Below the pieces are notes generated by a model. It was not told where the DNA came from. It worked only from the letters and a program-made list of their open reading frames with translations, and did not search any database. DNA of 15,618 bases from positions 1 through 15,618 of the forward strand of contig SVMP01000036.1 in assembly GCA_015067385.1 (NCBI GenBank), read 5' to 3'. Shown here piece after piece: positions 6,207 through 13,223 of the stretch (the first letter of the stretch is position 1; each line of letters begins with the position of its first letter). A program made the position numbers and the translations under genes. Source of the stretch: Oscillospiraceae bacterium. Lineage in GTDB: Bacteria > Bacillota > Clostridia > Oscillospirales > UBA644.

Positions 6207-7742
6207 TTATTTCACATTCCTTTCTTTGTTTGATTTCGTCATGAGCAGACCTATCTGTTCTTTTGTCGAGCCGGGTCCGTTAACTATGCCTGTCATTTCA
6301 CCGCCGCAAAGAACCAGTATTCTGTCGCAAATCGCTGTGAGAACGTCAAGGTCTTCGCCGACATAAATAACAGCAACACCTTTCTTTTTTTGTTCTTCAA
6401 GAAGGTTATATATCATATATGATGTATGGATATCAAGTCCTCGAACCGCATATGCCGTCATAAGAACTGTTGGATTTGCGGCAATTTCACGTCCGACAAG
6501 TATTTTTTGTACATTGCCGCCGGAAAGTCTGCTTACGGGAGTGTTTACCGAGGGAGTAACAACACCGAGAGAATCTTTTATTTTCTCTGCAAGCTGTTTC
6601 GGATCGTTTCTCTCTGTAAAGAAAGATTTTCCCTTTTCATAGCTCTTAAGCATCATATTTCCTGTCATGCCCATCGAACCGACAAGCCCCATACCAAGTC
6701 TGTCTTCGGGAACAAAAGAAAGAGCAACGCCGAGATTCTTGATCTTTTTAGGTGAAAGTCCGATAAGTTGACGCGGAGATTCTTCTTCGGGTGCAAAATA
6801 CTCAACGCTTGAGCCTTCGCATGTAAGTTGTAATCCTGCGATCGATTCCAGAAGTTCTTTTTGTCCGCATCCGGAAATACCTGCAATACCGAGTATTTCT
6901 CCTCCGTATGCATCAAAAGAAATATCCTTGAGCACTTTCACACCGTCTTTATTAACAACATTGAGATTTTTGATCTCAAGTCTTTTGACTCTGTTTTTAG
7001 GCTCGGAGCGTGATAGGTCGAGTGAAACTTTTTGTCCGACCATCATTTCTGTTAGAGACAGCTCTGTTGCATCCTTTGTTTCAACAGTTCCGACGTATTC
7101 GCCTCTTCGGAGTATGGAAACTCTGTCGGAAACATCAAGAACTTCGTGAAGCTTATGTGTTATAATAACTATAGCTTTTCCGTCCTTTTTCATTTCTCTC
7201 ATAACAGTAAAAAGCTTTTGCGTTTCTTGTGGCGTAAGAACAGCTGTCGGTTCGTCCAGAATAAGAATATCGGCGCCTCTGTACAGAACTTTAACAATTT
7301 CAAGCGTCTGTTTTTCTGCAACAGTCATTTCATAAACTTTCTGATCAGGTTCTATATTGAATCCGTATTTTTCACATATTGCCCTTACTTTGTCATGAAC
7401 AGCTTTCATATTGAATTTACCGGGTTCATGTAATCCGAGAACAATATTTTCGGCAGCCGTAAAAACATCAACAAGTTTAAAATGTTGATGTATCATACCG
7501 ATACCGAGGTCAAAAGCTTCTCCGGGAGTTCTTATGGCAACTTCTTTTCCGTTAACATATATTTGACCTTCATCCTGATAATAAATACCGGAAAGAATAT
7601 TCATAAGAGTTGTTTTACCGCTTCCGTTTTCGCCAAGTAAAGAAAGTATCTCGCCCCTGCGGATACTCATGCTTATATCTTTATTGGCTACGACCGAACC
7701 GAATTTTTTTGTTATGTTTACAAGTCGAATAGCATCTTCCAT
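6207..7742 (-). CDS. ABC transporter ATPase with two nucleotide-binding domains (NupO/YufO-like)
   Basis: A 511-residue double ATPase energising the importer. Domain 1 has Walker A at 37-45 (GENGSGKTT), Q-loop Q86, Walker B at 159-165 (ILILDEP) and H-loop H196, but its signature region reads MTVAEKQTLEI rather than LSGGQ. Domain 2 keeps the LSGGN signature at 406-410, while its Walker A is degenerate (GISGCGQKE) and its Walker B region reads VLMTAYAVRGLDI. Only one complete composite ATP site is therefore expected, formed by the domain 1 Walker motifs and the domain 2 signature. The start at 7742 fits the family N-terminus (MEDAIRLVNITKKFG). The ribosome binding site there is weak, and an AAAGGA lies too far upstream. 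The in-frame ATG at 7808 would add 22 residues unlike the family. Confidence 0.9.
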   Translation of the reverse strand: MEDAIRLVNITKKFGSVVANKDISMSIRRGEILSLLGENGSGKTTLMNILSGIYYQDEGQIYVNGKEVAIRTPGEAFDLGIGMIHQHFKLVDVFTAAENIVLGLHEPGKFNMKAVHDKVRAICEKYGFNIEPDQKVYEMTVAEKQTLEIVKVLYRGADILILDEPTAVLTPQETQKLFTVMREMKKDGKAIVIITHKLHEVLDVSDRVSILRRGEYVGTVETKDATELSLTEMMVGQKVSLDLSRSEPKNRVKRLEIKNLNVVNKDGVKVLKDISFDAYGGEILGIAGISGCGQKELLESIAGLQLTCEGSSVEYFAPEEESPRQLIGLSPKKIKNLGVALSFVPEDRLGMGLVGSMGMTGNMMLKSYEKGKSFFTERNDPKQLAEKIKDSLGVVTPSVNTPVSRLSGGNVQKILVGREIAANPTVLMTAYAVRGLDIHTSYMIYNLLEEQKKKGVAVIYVGEDLDVLTAICDRILVLCGGEMTGIVNGPGSTKEQIGLLMTKSNKERNVK

Positions 7743-7880
7743 GATTTTAACTGTCACTTTCGATTGGTAAAAGTGTCCTTTCTTGTAAAATATACATATC
7801 TGACCCATGCTGCATGTAAAAATAAATTATTCGAGACAAAAAATATAAAATGTTTTTTCTCTCCAATCATTTATTCAAAA

Positions 7881-7913
7881 CAGAGGGAGGTCTGTTAAAT
7901 AGACTTCCCTCTG
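7881..7913 (-). terminator. Internal stem-loop between BMP lipoprotein and ATPase genes
   Basis: Two 13-nt arms (7881-7893 and 7901-7913) pair with one mismatch around a 7-nt loop, followed on - by TTTTG. The short U tract suggests partial termination or 3'-end stabilisation, not a full stop. This would give more binding protein than ATPase and permease, as is common in ABC importer operons. The rest of the 192-bp gap holds no convincing gene or promoter. Confidence 0.6.
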
Positions 7914-7934
7914 AATATTGATTTGCGAAAAGAA

Positions 7935-9227
7935 TTAGTTTTCAATGATACCGTCTATACGGATGGAGAAGTAGGGGGCGCTTCTGTGTGTAGATTCTGC
8001 AAAAGCACCGTCAACGATACATTCAACAAGTTCACCCTGATAAATGGGGGTCATAGTAGACCAGTCCATGAAAGATGTGTCTACAAGACAGCTTGTAACG
8101 TGTCCTGCTTCATCGGTGGTAACAGTACATGTAAACTGATCTGCTGAAACGGTAAATGTATCAGTGTCGAATACTTTAATAGTTCCGTTTTTGATACCGG
8201 CTTCAACTTCAGCTACTTTTTCTGCAGTACCTGCTGCACAGGATTTTCCGAGCGGAGTGATCTTAACGCCATCGTTTGCATAGCCTACGCTGTAGTCTGC
8301 GGGCATATCTTCGCCGTTCATTACAGAGCTGATGAGTTTCTTATAGTATACAGACCAGTTGTTTGTTGCGGAAGTGAGAGCTGCATTCGGAGCGGTATCG
8401 ATCATATCGATGTTGTAACCTACAGAGTAGCAGATCGTTCCGTTATTAAGAAGCTTTTCGGTAGCAGAAGGAGCACCTGTGGAGTCAGCGTGCTGGCAGA
8501 TGATAACTGCACCGTCTGCAATAAGCGCTTCTGCAGCAGCAGCTTCTTTGTCAATATCGAACCAAGATTCGGTATAGTTAACATTCATTATAACGTTTTC
8601 AACGATGGATTTAACACCGAGGTAGAATGCTGTGTAACCGGAAACAACTTCGGAATAGTCGAAAGCACCTACATAGCCGATCTTAACATTACCGTTTTCG
8701 TCGAAAGATTTGGGCTGAGTTTCTGCGGTAAGAGTTCCGTTGTCAAGAAGTTCTTTAAGTTTCATACCTGCAACAACACCGGAAACGTAACGGGATTCAT
8801 ATGTACCCATGAAACCGTTTACAAAGTTGTCGAGGCCGGTAAGAGCTGCAAAGTCACCGGTCATTGCTGCAAAAGTAATTTCCGGGAACTGTTCTGCGGC
8901 CTGAACCATGAAGGTCTGATGACCGTAGCTGTTTGAGATGATAAGTGTACAACCCTGACCTACGAGGTCGGTTGCTGCATCAAGACAGTCAGAGCTTTCG
9001 AGTGTTTTGTATTTCCAAACAATATTGTTTTCGGAAACACCGAGTTCGTTGGCAGCTGCTTTGATGCCGTCGATGTGAGCTTTAGAATAACCTTCGGTCT
9101 CGTCGCCGATAAGGATTACGCCGATCTTGATTCCGTCTTCGTTTTCGCCGGAACAAGAGGTAAGCATTGCCATAACGGAGAAGACCATTGCCATAGCCAT
9201 GATTATGGCAGTGAGTTTTCTGAACAT
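7935..9227 (-). CDS. BMP family substrate-binding lipoprotein (purine nucleoside/base ABC importer)
   Basis: A 430-residue lipoprotein. The signal peptide has a basic start, a hydrophobic core and the lipobox LTSC, with C25 as the expected lipidated residue. The mature chain begins with a beta strand KIGVILIGDETEGYS and shows the two-lobed periplasmic-binding-like pattern of Med/BMP proteins, including IISNSYGHQ, NVKIGYVGAF and VIICQHADSTGAPS. Family members such as PnrA of Treponema bind purine nucleosides, and others bind purine bases. AGGAGG (9237-9242 on +) gives a strong start. It lies between xpt and the ATPase. With xpt as its operon partner, a purine nucleoside or xanthine-like ligand is the best inference. 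At 430 residues it is longer than many BMP proteins of about 350. Confidence 0.9.
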   Translation of the reverse strand: MFRKLTAIIMAMAMVFSVMAMLTSCSGENEDGIKIGVILIGDETEGYSKAHIDGIKAAANELGVSENNIVWKYKTLESSDCLDAATDLVGQGCTLIISNSYGHQTFMVQAAEQFPEITFAAMTGDFAALTGLDNFVNGFMGTYESRYVSGVVAGMKLKELLDNGTLTAETQPKSFDENGNVKIGYVGAFDYSEVVSGYTAFYLGVKSIVENVIMNVNYTESWFDIDKEAAAAEALIADGAVIICQHADSTGAPSATEKLLNNGTICYSVGYNIDMIDTAPNAALTSATNNWSVYYKKLISSVMNGEDMPADYSVGYANDGVKITPLGKSCAAGTAEKVAEVEAGIKNGTIKVFDTDTFTVSADQFTCTVTTDEAGHVTSCLVDTSFMDWSTMTPIYQGELVECIVDGAFAESTHRSAPYFSIRIDGIIEN

Positions 9228-9263
9228 TTGTTTGTTCCTCCTGATTTTTCTTTTTTTATTTCA

Positions 9264-9282
9264 AAACGCTTATATTGCGTTT
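9264..9282 (-). other. Small stem-loop between xpt and the BMP gene
   Basis: AAACGC (9264-9269) and GCGTTT (9277-9282) can form a 6-bp stem followed by a short T run on -. It is weak; partial attenuation or RNA processing is possible. No promoter is evident in this 66-bp gap, so xpt and the transporter are probably co-transcribed. Confidence 0.35.
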
Positions 9283-9293
9283 ATGAACATTGA

Positions 9294-9866
9294 TTAGTTT
9301 TCAAAAACAATACCGTTTTCATCCATAGATGAGATTTTTGCAAGGGATTCTACTCTTATACCCATATCTCTTACAATTTTTCCGCCGTCCTGATATGCTT
9401 TTTCAATAACGATACCTGCTCCGGCAACGGATGCTCCCGCATCTTTAACAAGAGATAAAAGCGCTGTGAGAGCACTTCCCTTTGCCAAAAAGTCATCAAT
9501 AATAAGTACATTATCTTCCTTGGACAAAAATTCCTTAGAAAGACGTATCATATATGAACGTTCGTGGGTATAGCTGTATACTTCCGCTGTGTAAACATCA
9601 CCCGAAATATTGTTCGTGGGAGTTTTTTTTGCAAAAACAACAGGTACACCGAAATGAATTGCCGCAAGGCATGCGATTCCTATACCGGAAGCTTCTATAG
9701 TAAGTATTTTGGTGACTTTCTCATCTTTGAATAGTTTGTAAAACTCTTTGCCGATCTCGTTCATAAACGGAACATCTATCTGATGATTTACAAAGCTGTC
9801 AACTTTTAAAACATTACCTGCGCCGATCTTGCCGTCGCGAAGAATTCTGTCTTCAAGCAATTTCAT
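9294..9866 (-). CDS. xpt: Xanthine phosphoribosyltransferase
   Basis: A 190-residue enzyme that converts xanthine and PRPP to XMP and pyrophosphate in the cytoplasm, feeding GMP synthesis. It matches Bacillus Xpt closely in pattern: LKVDSFVNHQID at residues 20-31, LTIEASGIGIA at about 55-65, VPVVFAKK at 74-81, the PRPP-binding loop VLIIDDFLAKGSA at 120-132 and GIVIEKAYQDGG at 151-162. The length is the family norm. A GAGG lies 8 nt upstream of the ATG. It is the first gene of an operon continuing into the BMP lipoprotein, ATPase and two permeases, linking purine salvage to an importer. Many Firmicute xpt genes follow a guanine riboswitch; no such element fits in the short leader here. Confidence 0.95.
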   Translation of the reverse strand: MKLLEDRILRDGKIGAGNVLKVDSFVNHQIDVPFMNEIGKEFYKLFKDEKVTKILTIEASGIGIACLAAIHFGVPVVFAKKTPTNNISGDVYTAEVYSYTHERSYMIRLSKEFLSKEDNVLIIDDFLAKGSALTALLSLVKDAGASVAGAGIVIEKAYQDGGKIVRDMGIRVESLAKISSMDENGIVFEN

Positions 9867-9885
9867 ATTTGTTACCTCACATTAA

Positions 9886-9899
9886 TTTGTAATTACAAA
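9886..9899. promoter_or_regulatory. Palindrome in the xpt leader
   Basis: TTTGTAATTACAAA is a perfect 14-bp palindrome a few bases downstream of the expected xpt start site and upstream of the ribosome binding site. It is a candidate operator. It is AT-rich, so chance cannot be excluded. Confidence 0.45.
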
Positions 9900-9911
9900 A
9901 AACACAAGATT

Positions 9912-9940
9912 ATTATACACAATTTTTCGACAAAAAGCAA
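9912..9940 (-). promoter_or_regulatory. Promoter of the xpt-BMP transporter operon
   Basis: On -, TTGCTT (9935-9940), a 17-bp spacer and a perfect TATAAT (9912-9917). The predicted start near 9905 leaves a leader of about 40 nt, too short for a purine riboswitch. Confidence 0.7.
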
Positions 9941-10046
9941 CCAACTTTACTATAAAATAAAATAGTCAATATTATGGCGTAAGTATGACATGCTTGTGGT
10001 CGCATGATTAAGAGTTGAAAGAAGTAACATTTACGTGAAAATTTTT

Positions 10047-10060
10047 CGAAAGCGGTTGCA
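10047..10060. promoter_or_regulatory. cre-like / LacI-family operator upstream of fucI
   Basis: CGAAAGCGGTTGCA matches 12 of 14 positions of the CcpA cre consensus TGWAANCGNTNWCA and has the central CG typical of LacI/GalR operators. It overlaps the fucI -35, so binding should repress. It could mediate catabolite repression by CcpA or control by a dedicated sugar repressor encoded elsewhere. Confidence 0.6.
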
Positions 10061-10084
10061 TTTTAAAATCGTTCATGATATAAT
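10056..10084 (+). promoter_or_regulatory. fucI promoter
   Basis: TTGCAT (10056-10061), a 17-bp spacer and TATAAT (10079-10084), with an extended -10 TGA directly before it. The predicted start near 10091 gives a leader of about 130 nt. The 115 bp between this -35 and the divergent xpt -35 shows nothing else I can name. Confidence 0.8.
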
Positions 10085-10139
10085 AATCGGGAATAATACT
10101 GTTTATTAAAATATCCGGTATTGTTTGTAATTTAGCTCA

Positions 10140-10163
10140 GGCTGATCTTTTTCGGCCGTTTTC
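10140..10163 (+). other. Possible attenuator hairpin in the fucI leader
   Basis: GGCTGA (10140-10145) can pair with TCGGCC (10152-10157), including one wobble, around a 6-nt loop. GTTTTC follows. This resembles a weak terminator within the long leader. No known riboswitch motif was recognised. Confidence 0.25.
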
Positions 10164-10219
10164 GGAATTATAACTTTGAAAATCAATAATTTTTTTCTGT
10201 TAAATGGAGGAAAAATAAT

Positions 10220-12049
10220 ATGGCAAAAAACAGATATGTTGGCGATTATCCTGTAATCGGTATTCGTCCTATTGTTGACGGTCGCCGCGGTCCCATGATG
10301 CTTAGAGAAAGTCTCGAACCGCTTGTATGGGCTATGGCAGAAGCCGCAAAAAAACTTTTTGAAGAAAATCTTTTCTATTCAAACGGTGAACCCGTAAAAG
10401 TAGTTATGGCGGATACCTGTATCGGTCGTGTTCCCGAAGCTGCTGCATGTGCAGATAAATTCAAAAAAGAAGGCGTTTCCATAACTCTTTCCGTTACTCC
10501 TTGTTGGTGCTACGGCTCCGAAACAATGGATATGGATCCTCATACCATCAAAGGCGTTTGGGGCTTTAACGGTACAGAACGTCCCGGTGCTGTTTATCTT
10601 GCAGCTGTTCTTGCAGGTCATGCGCAGAAAGGTCTTCCCGCTTTCGGTATTTACGGACATGAAGTTCAGGACCGTGACCAGGTAAGCGAAATTCCCGAAG
10701 ATGTAAAAGAAAAACTTCTCCGCTTCGGTCGTGCTGCTGTTGCAGTTGCTACAATGAGAGGTAAGTCCTACCTCCAGATCGGCTCTCAGTGTATGGGTAT
10801 TGCCGGTTCTATCATGGATCAGGCTATGCTTGAAAATTATTTCGGCATGCGTGTTGAATCCGTTGACGAAGTTGAGATCCTTCGCCGTATGGAAGAAGGT
10901 ATCTATAATGAGGAAGATTTCCAGAAAGCTCTTGCATGGACAAAAGAACATTGCAAAGAGGGCAGAGATGATAACCCCGAATCTGTTGACTTCCTCGGAG
11001 AAAATCGTAAGATCAAATTTACCAAAGAAGAAAAAGAAAAACAGTGGGAATTTACTGTTAAGATGTATTGCATCATAAAAGATCTTATGGCAGGCAATCC
11101 CAATCTTCCCGATCAGTTCGAAGAAGAAAAAGTCGGTCACAACGCTATCGCAGGTGGTTTCCAGGGACAGCGTCAGTGGACAGACCATTGGCCCAACTGT
11201 GACTACCCCGAAGCTCTTCTCAGTTCTACTTTTGACTATGAAGGCGCTCGCGAACCGTTTACTCTCGCTACAGAAAACGATATCCTTAACGGTATGGGTA
11301 TGCTTATGATGCGTTTGCTTACTCATCGCGCTCAGATCTTCGCTGACGTTCGTACTTACTGGTCCGGCGAAGCTACCGAACGTGTTACCGGTTATAAACT
11401 CGAAGGCAAAGCAGCTGAATCCAACGGTATTATCCATCTTCTTAACTCCGGTGCTGCTTGTCTTGACGCTTCCGGCGTTTGTACAGACGAAAACGGCAAC
11501 GCAACCATGAAAAAATGGTGGGAAGTTACCGACGAAGATATCAAGAAGATGACTGATGCTACCGTTTGGTGCGAAGCAGGCTTTGATAACTTCAGAGGCG
11601 GCGGATTCTCCAGCCACTTTAACACTTTTGCTGAAATGCCTTGTACAATGATCCGTCTTAACCTCGTTAAGGGTCTCGGTCCCGTTCTTCAGATCGCTGA
11701 AGGTTGGACTGTAAATCTTCCCGAAAAGGTTAACGACATTCTTATGGAACGTACCAACCCCACATGGCCCTGCACTTGGTTCGCTCCTCGTTGCGACGGT
11801 AAGGAAGGCTCTCCCTTCAAGACCGCATACGAAGTTATGATGAACTGGGGCGCTAACCACGGCGCTATCTCTTACGGTCATATCGGCGCAGACCTCATCA
11901 CCATGTGCTCTATGCTCCGTATCCCTGTTTGTATGCATAACGTTCCCGAAGATCAGATCTATCGTCCTGCTGCATGGAATGCATTCGGTATGGATAAAGA
12001 AGGTCAGGACTACAGAGCTTGCGCTACTTACGGTCCCCTTTATAAATAA
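10220..12049 (+). CDS. fucI: L-fucose isomerase
   Basis: A 609-residue cytoplasmic aldose-ketose isomerase converting L-fucose to L-fuculose (often also D-arabinose to D-ribulose), dependent on Mn2+. The whole chain follows the FucI pattern: GIRPIVDGRRGP at 14-25, PCWCYGSETMDM, LQIGSQCMGIAGSIMD at 185-200, FADVRTYWS, GANHGAISYGHIGAD at 544-558 and the ending DYRACATYGPLYK. By alignment of motifs with E. coli FucI (E337, D361, H528), the metal ligands are probably E331, D354 and H547; D354 and H547 are clear and E331 less certain. AGGAGG-like GGAGGA lies 7-12 nt upstream of the ATG. Codons are strongly biased to CTT, GGT, CGT and GTT, suggesting high expression. No fuculokinase, aldolase or fucose permease gene lies in the window. 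Confidence 0.97.
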   Translation: MAKNRYVGDYPVIGIRPIVDGRRGPMMLRESLEPLVWAMAEAAKKLFEENLFYSNGEPVKVVMADTCIGRVPEAAACADKFKKEGVSITLSVTPCWCYGSETMDMDPHTIKGVWGFNGTERPGAVYLAAVLAGHAQKGLPAFGIYGHEVQDRDQVSEIPEDVKEKLLRFGRAAVAVATMRGKSYLQIGSQCMGIAGSIMDQAMLENYFGMRVESVDEVEILRRMEEGIYNEEDFQKALAWTKEHCKEGRDDNPESVDFLGENRKIKFTKEEKEKQWEFTVKMYCIIKDLMAGNPNLPDQFEEEKVGHNAIAGGFQGQRQWTDHWPNCDYPEALLSSTFDYEGAREPFTLATENDILNGMGMLMMRLLTHRAQIFADVRTYWSGEATERVTGYKLEGKAAESNGIIHLLNSGAACLDASGVCTDENGNATMKKWWEVTDEDIKKMTDATVWCEAGFDNFRGGGFSSHFNTFAEMPCTMIRLNLVKGLGPVLQIAEGWTVNLPEKVNDILMERTNPTWPCTWFAPRCDGKEGSPFKTAYEVMMNWGANHGAISYGHIGADLITMCSMLRIPVCMHNVPEDQIYRPAAWNAFGMDKEGQDYRACATYGPLYK

Positions 12050-12065
12050 TTTGTTTTTAACATTC

Positions 12066-12098
12066 AAAGACGGAACTCTTTACGGGTTCCGTCTTTTT
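12066..12098 (+). terminator. fucI intrinsic terminator
   Basis: AAAGACGGAAC (12066-12076) pairs with GTTCCGTCTTT (12086-12096), extendable by two more pairs including one wobble, followed by a T run to 12098. It starts 17 bp after the fucI stop codon. Confidence 0.9.
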
Positions 12099-12118
12099 AC
12101 GTTTATATCGGTATTTGC

Positions 12119-12147
12119 TTGACAGCCCCCGATTTTTTTGTTATAAT
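12119..12147 (+). promoter_or_regulatory. Consensus promoter of the tandem lipoprotein genes
   Basis: TTGACA (12119-12124), a 17-bp spacer containing a CCCCC and a T run, and TATAAT (12142-12147). Both hexamers are perfect. It lies 20 bp past the fucI terminator, so the lipoproteins form a separate unit with a leader of about 55 nt. Confidence 0.85.
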
Positions 12148-12208
12148 TTGAATATAATCTGTTTGTTCTTTTGATTTTTATCAACTGTGCGAAAGGAGAG
12201 ATCTATCA

Positions 12209-13189
12209 ATGAAGAAATTTTTTATTTTTACTGTATTTTTAATTTGTATCTTTCTCTCTTCCTGTGGTAACGGTAAATTAGGACCTACCGATATGGAGAT
12301 CGCGAAATATCTTTCCAAAATTGACGGACTTTCGGAAATCGGAACCGAAGATTACGATATTCCTTTTGATCTTGATATAGATGATTGGGTATTGTGCATT
12401 TCTCCGAGCTATTCTATCCATACCGTTGAAAGTAAATTAAATGATGTCAACATGGTGTATTATAGTGTGGATTTAAATGGTTTGATACGCATACGGTATC
12501 CTTCCGGAGATCAATTTCTATATGATCGTTATCTGGACCGACTCCGTACACCCAAAAAAACCGCTGAATATTTAACAGATTCGACGGAGCTCCCGTATTT
12601 TTTTCAGGAGATAAACTTAATGAATTGTTCTCCGGAATGGCATGAGTGGTTGGATTATAATATACCTGAATTTGTTGGTTCTTACGAGGAACATGGCCTT
12701 TTAAATATCTATTGGTATGACCCTGTTGATCAAAAATATGAAAAAGGAATATATATCCGGGAAGTCGAAAATACGACAGAGCTTTATGTTGTATTTCATG
12801 AAATATCTTTGTTTTACGGCACAGACCATATCGCACCGTATCTTCTTTCCGAAGAAATGTTTGAAAAGATGAAGACCGAATTCGGTGATTCATTCAATGC
12901 TGACGGTTATATCAAAGGCACAGTGTCCGAGTTCTCAAATTGGTTTATGGGCGAATATCTTAAAGAACCGCCGACTGTTTTTGCAAATATCAAAGAAGAT
13001 GTTTATTTCCCTGCATACGGAGGCAGCCTTAATTACAGTATCGATGATGCCGACGAGATCGTCCCTGAAATGATCGTCGATCTCGAAAAATTAGGGGTCG
13101 ATTTTGATGCGATAACATCCTGCATAATAAAAATTACCATTCCTTATAATTCAAAACTCGAGGATATTTCTTGGGAACTTATAGGTTGA
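12209..13189 (+). CDS. Uncharacterised lipoprotein, paralog A of tandem pair
   Basis: A 326-residue protein I cannot assign to a family. The N-terminus is a lipoprotein signal (MKKFFIFTVF core, lipobox LSSC) with C19 as the lipid anchor, so the mature chain should sit on the outer face of the membrane. It is acidic and rich in Tyr, Trp and Phe. Segments shared with the next gene include YLSKIDGLSEIG, SPEWHEWLDYNI, a central IYIREVE...ELYVVFHEISLFYG block, SEEMFEKMKTEFGDSFN, KEDVYFP and the C-terminal IIKIT...DISWELIG. The strong AAGGAG at 12193-12198 fixes the start. No catalytic motif or repeat is seen. Ligand binding or envelope sensing are possible roles; neither is shown. Confidence 0.85.
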   Translation: MKKFFIFTVFLICIFLSSCGNGKLGPTDMEIAKYLSKIDGLSEIGTEDYDIPFDLDIDDWVLCISPSYSIHTVESKLNDVNMVYYSVDLNGLIRIRYPSGDQFLYDRYLDRLRTPKKTAEYLTDSTELPYFFQEINLMNCSPEWHEWLDYNIPEFVGSYEEHGLLNIYWYDPVDQKYEKGIYIREVENTTELYVVFHEISLFYGTDHIAPYLLSEEMFEKMKTEFGDSFNADGYIKGTVSEFSNWFMGEYLKEPPTVFANIKEDVYFPAYGGSLNYSIDDADEIVPEMIVDLEKLGVDFDAITSCIIKITIPYNSKLEDISWELIG

Positions 13190-13223
13190 TTGTCGTATTG
13201 TATATATTTAAGGAGATTTACCG

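Noticed and set aside
7743..7808. Upstream ATG at 7808 for the ATPase
   Set aside because: The added 22 residues do not resemble the family N-terminus. The 7742 start has a weak ribosome binding site but fits homologs.
9970..10020. Short CATGC/GCATG inverted repeat between the divergent xpt and fucI promoters
   Set aside because: Only 5 bp per arm and not placed on a promoter element; could easily be chance.
9867..10046. Purine riboswitch upstream of xpt
   Set aside because: Looked for on - because it is common before xpt; no aptamer core or terminator/antiterminator pair was seen, and the predicted leader is too short.
10379..12067. A 562-codon open frame on - opposite fucI
   Set aside because: It is codon-aligned with fucI, so its stops would need TTA, CTA or TCA codons in fucI, which the biased fucI codon use avoids. 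It has no ribosome binding site or recognisable protein, and fucI is certain.
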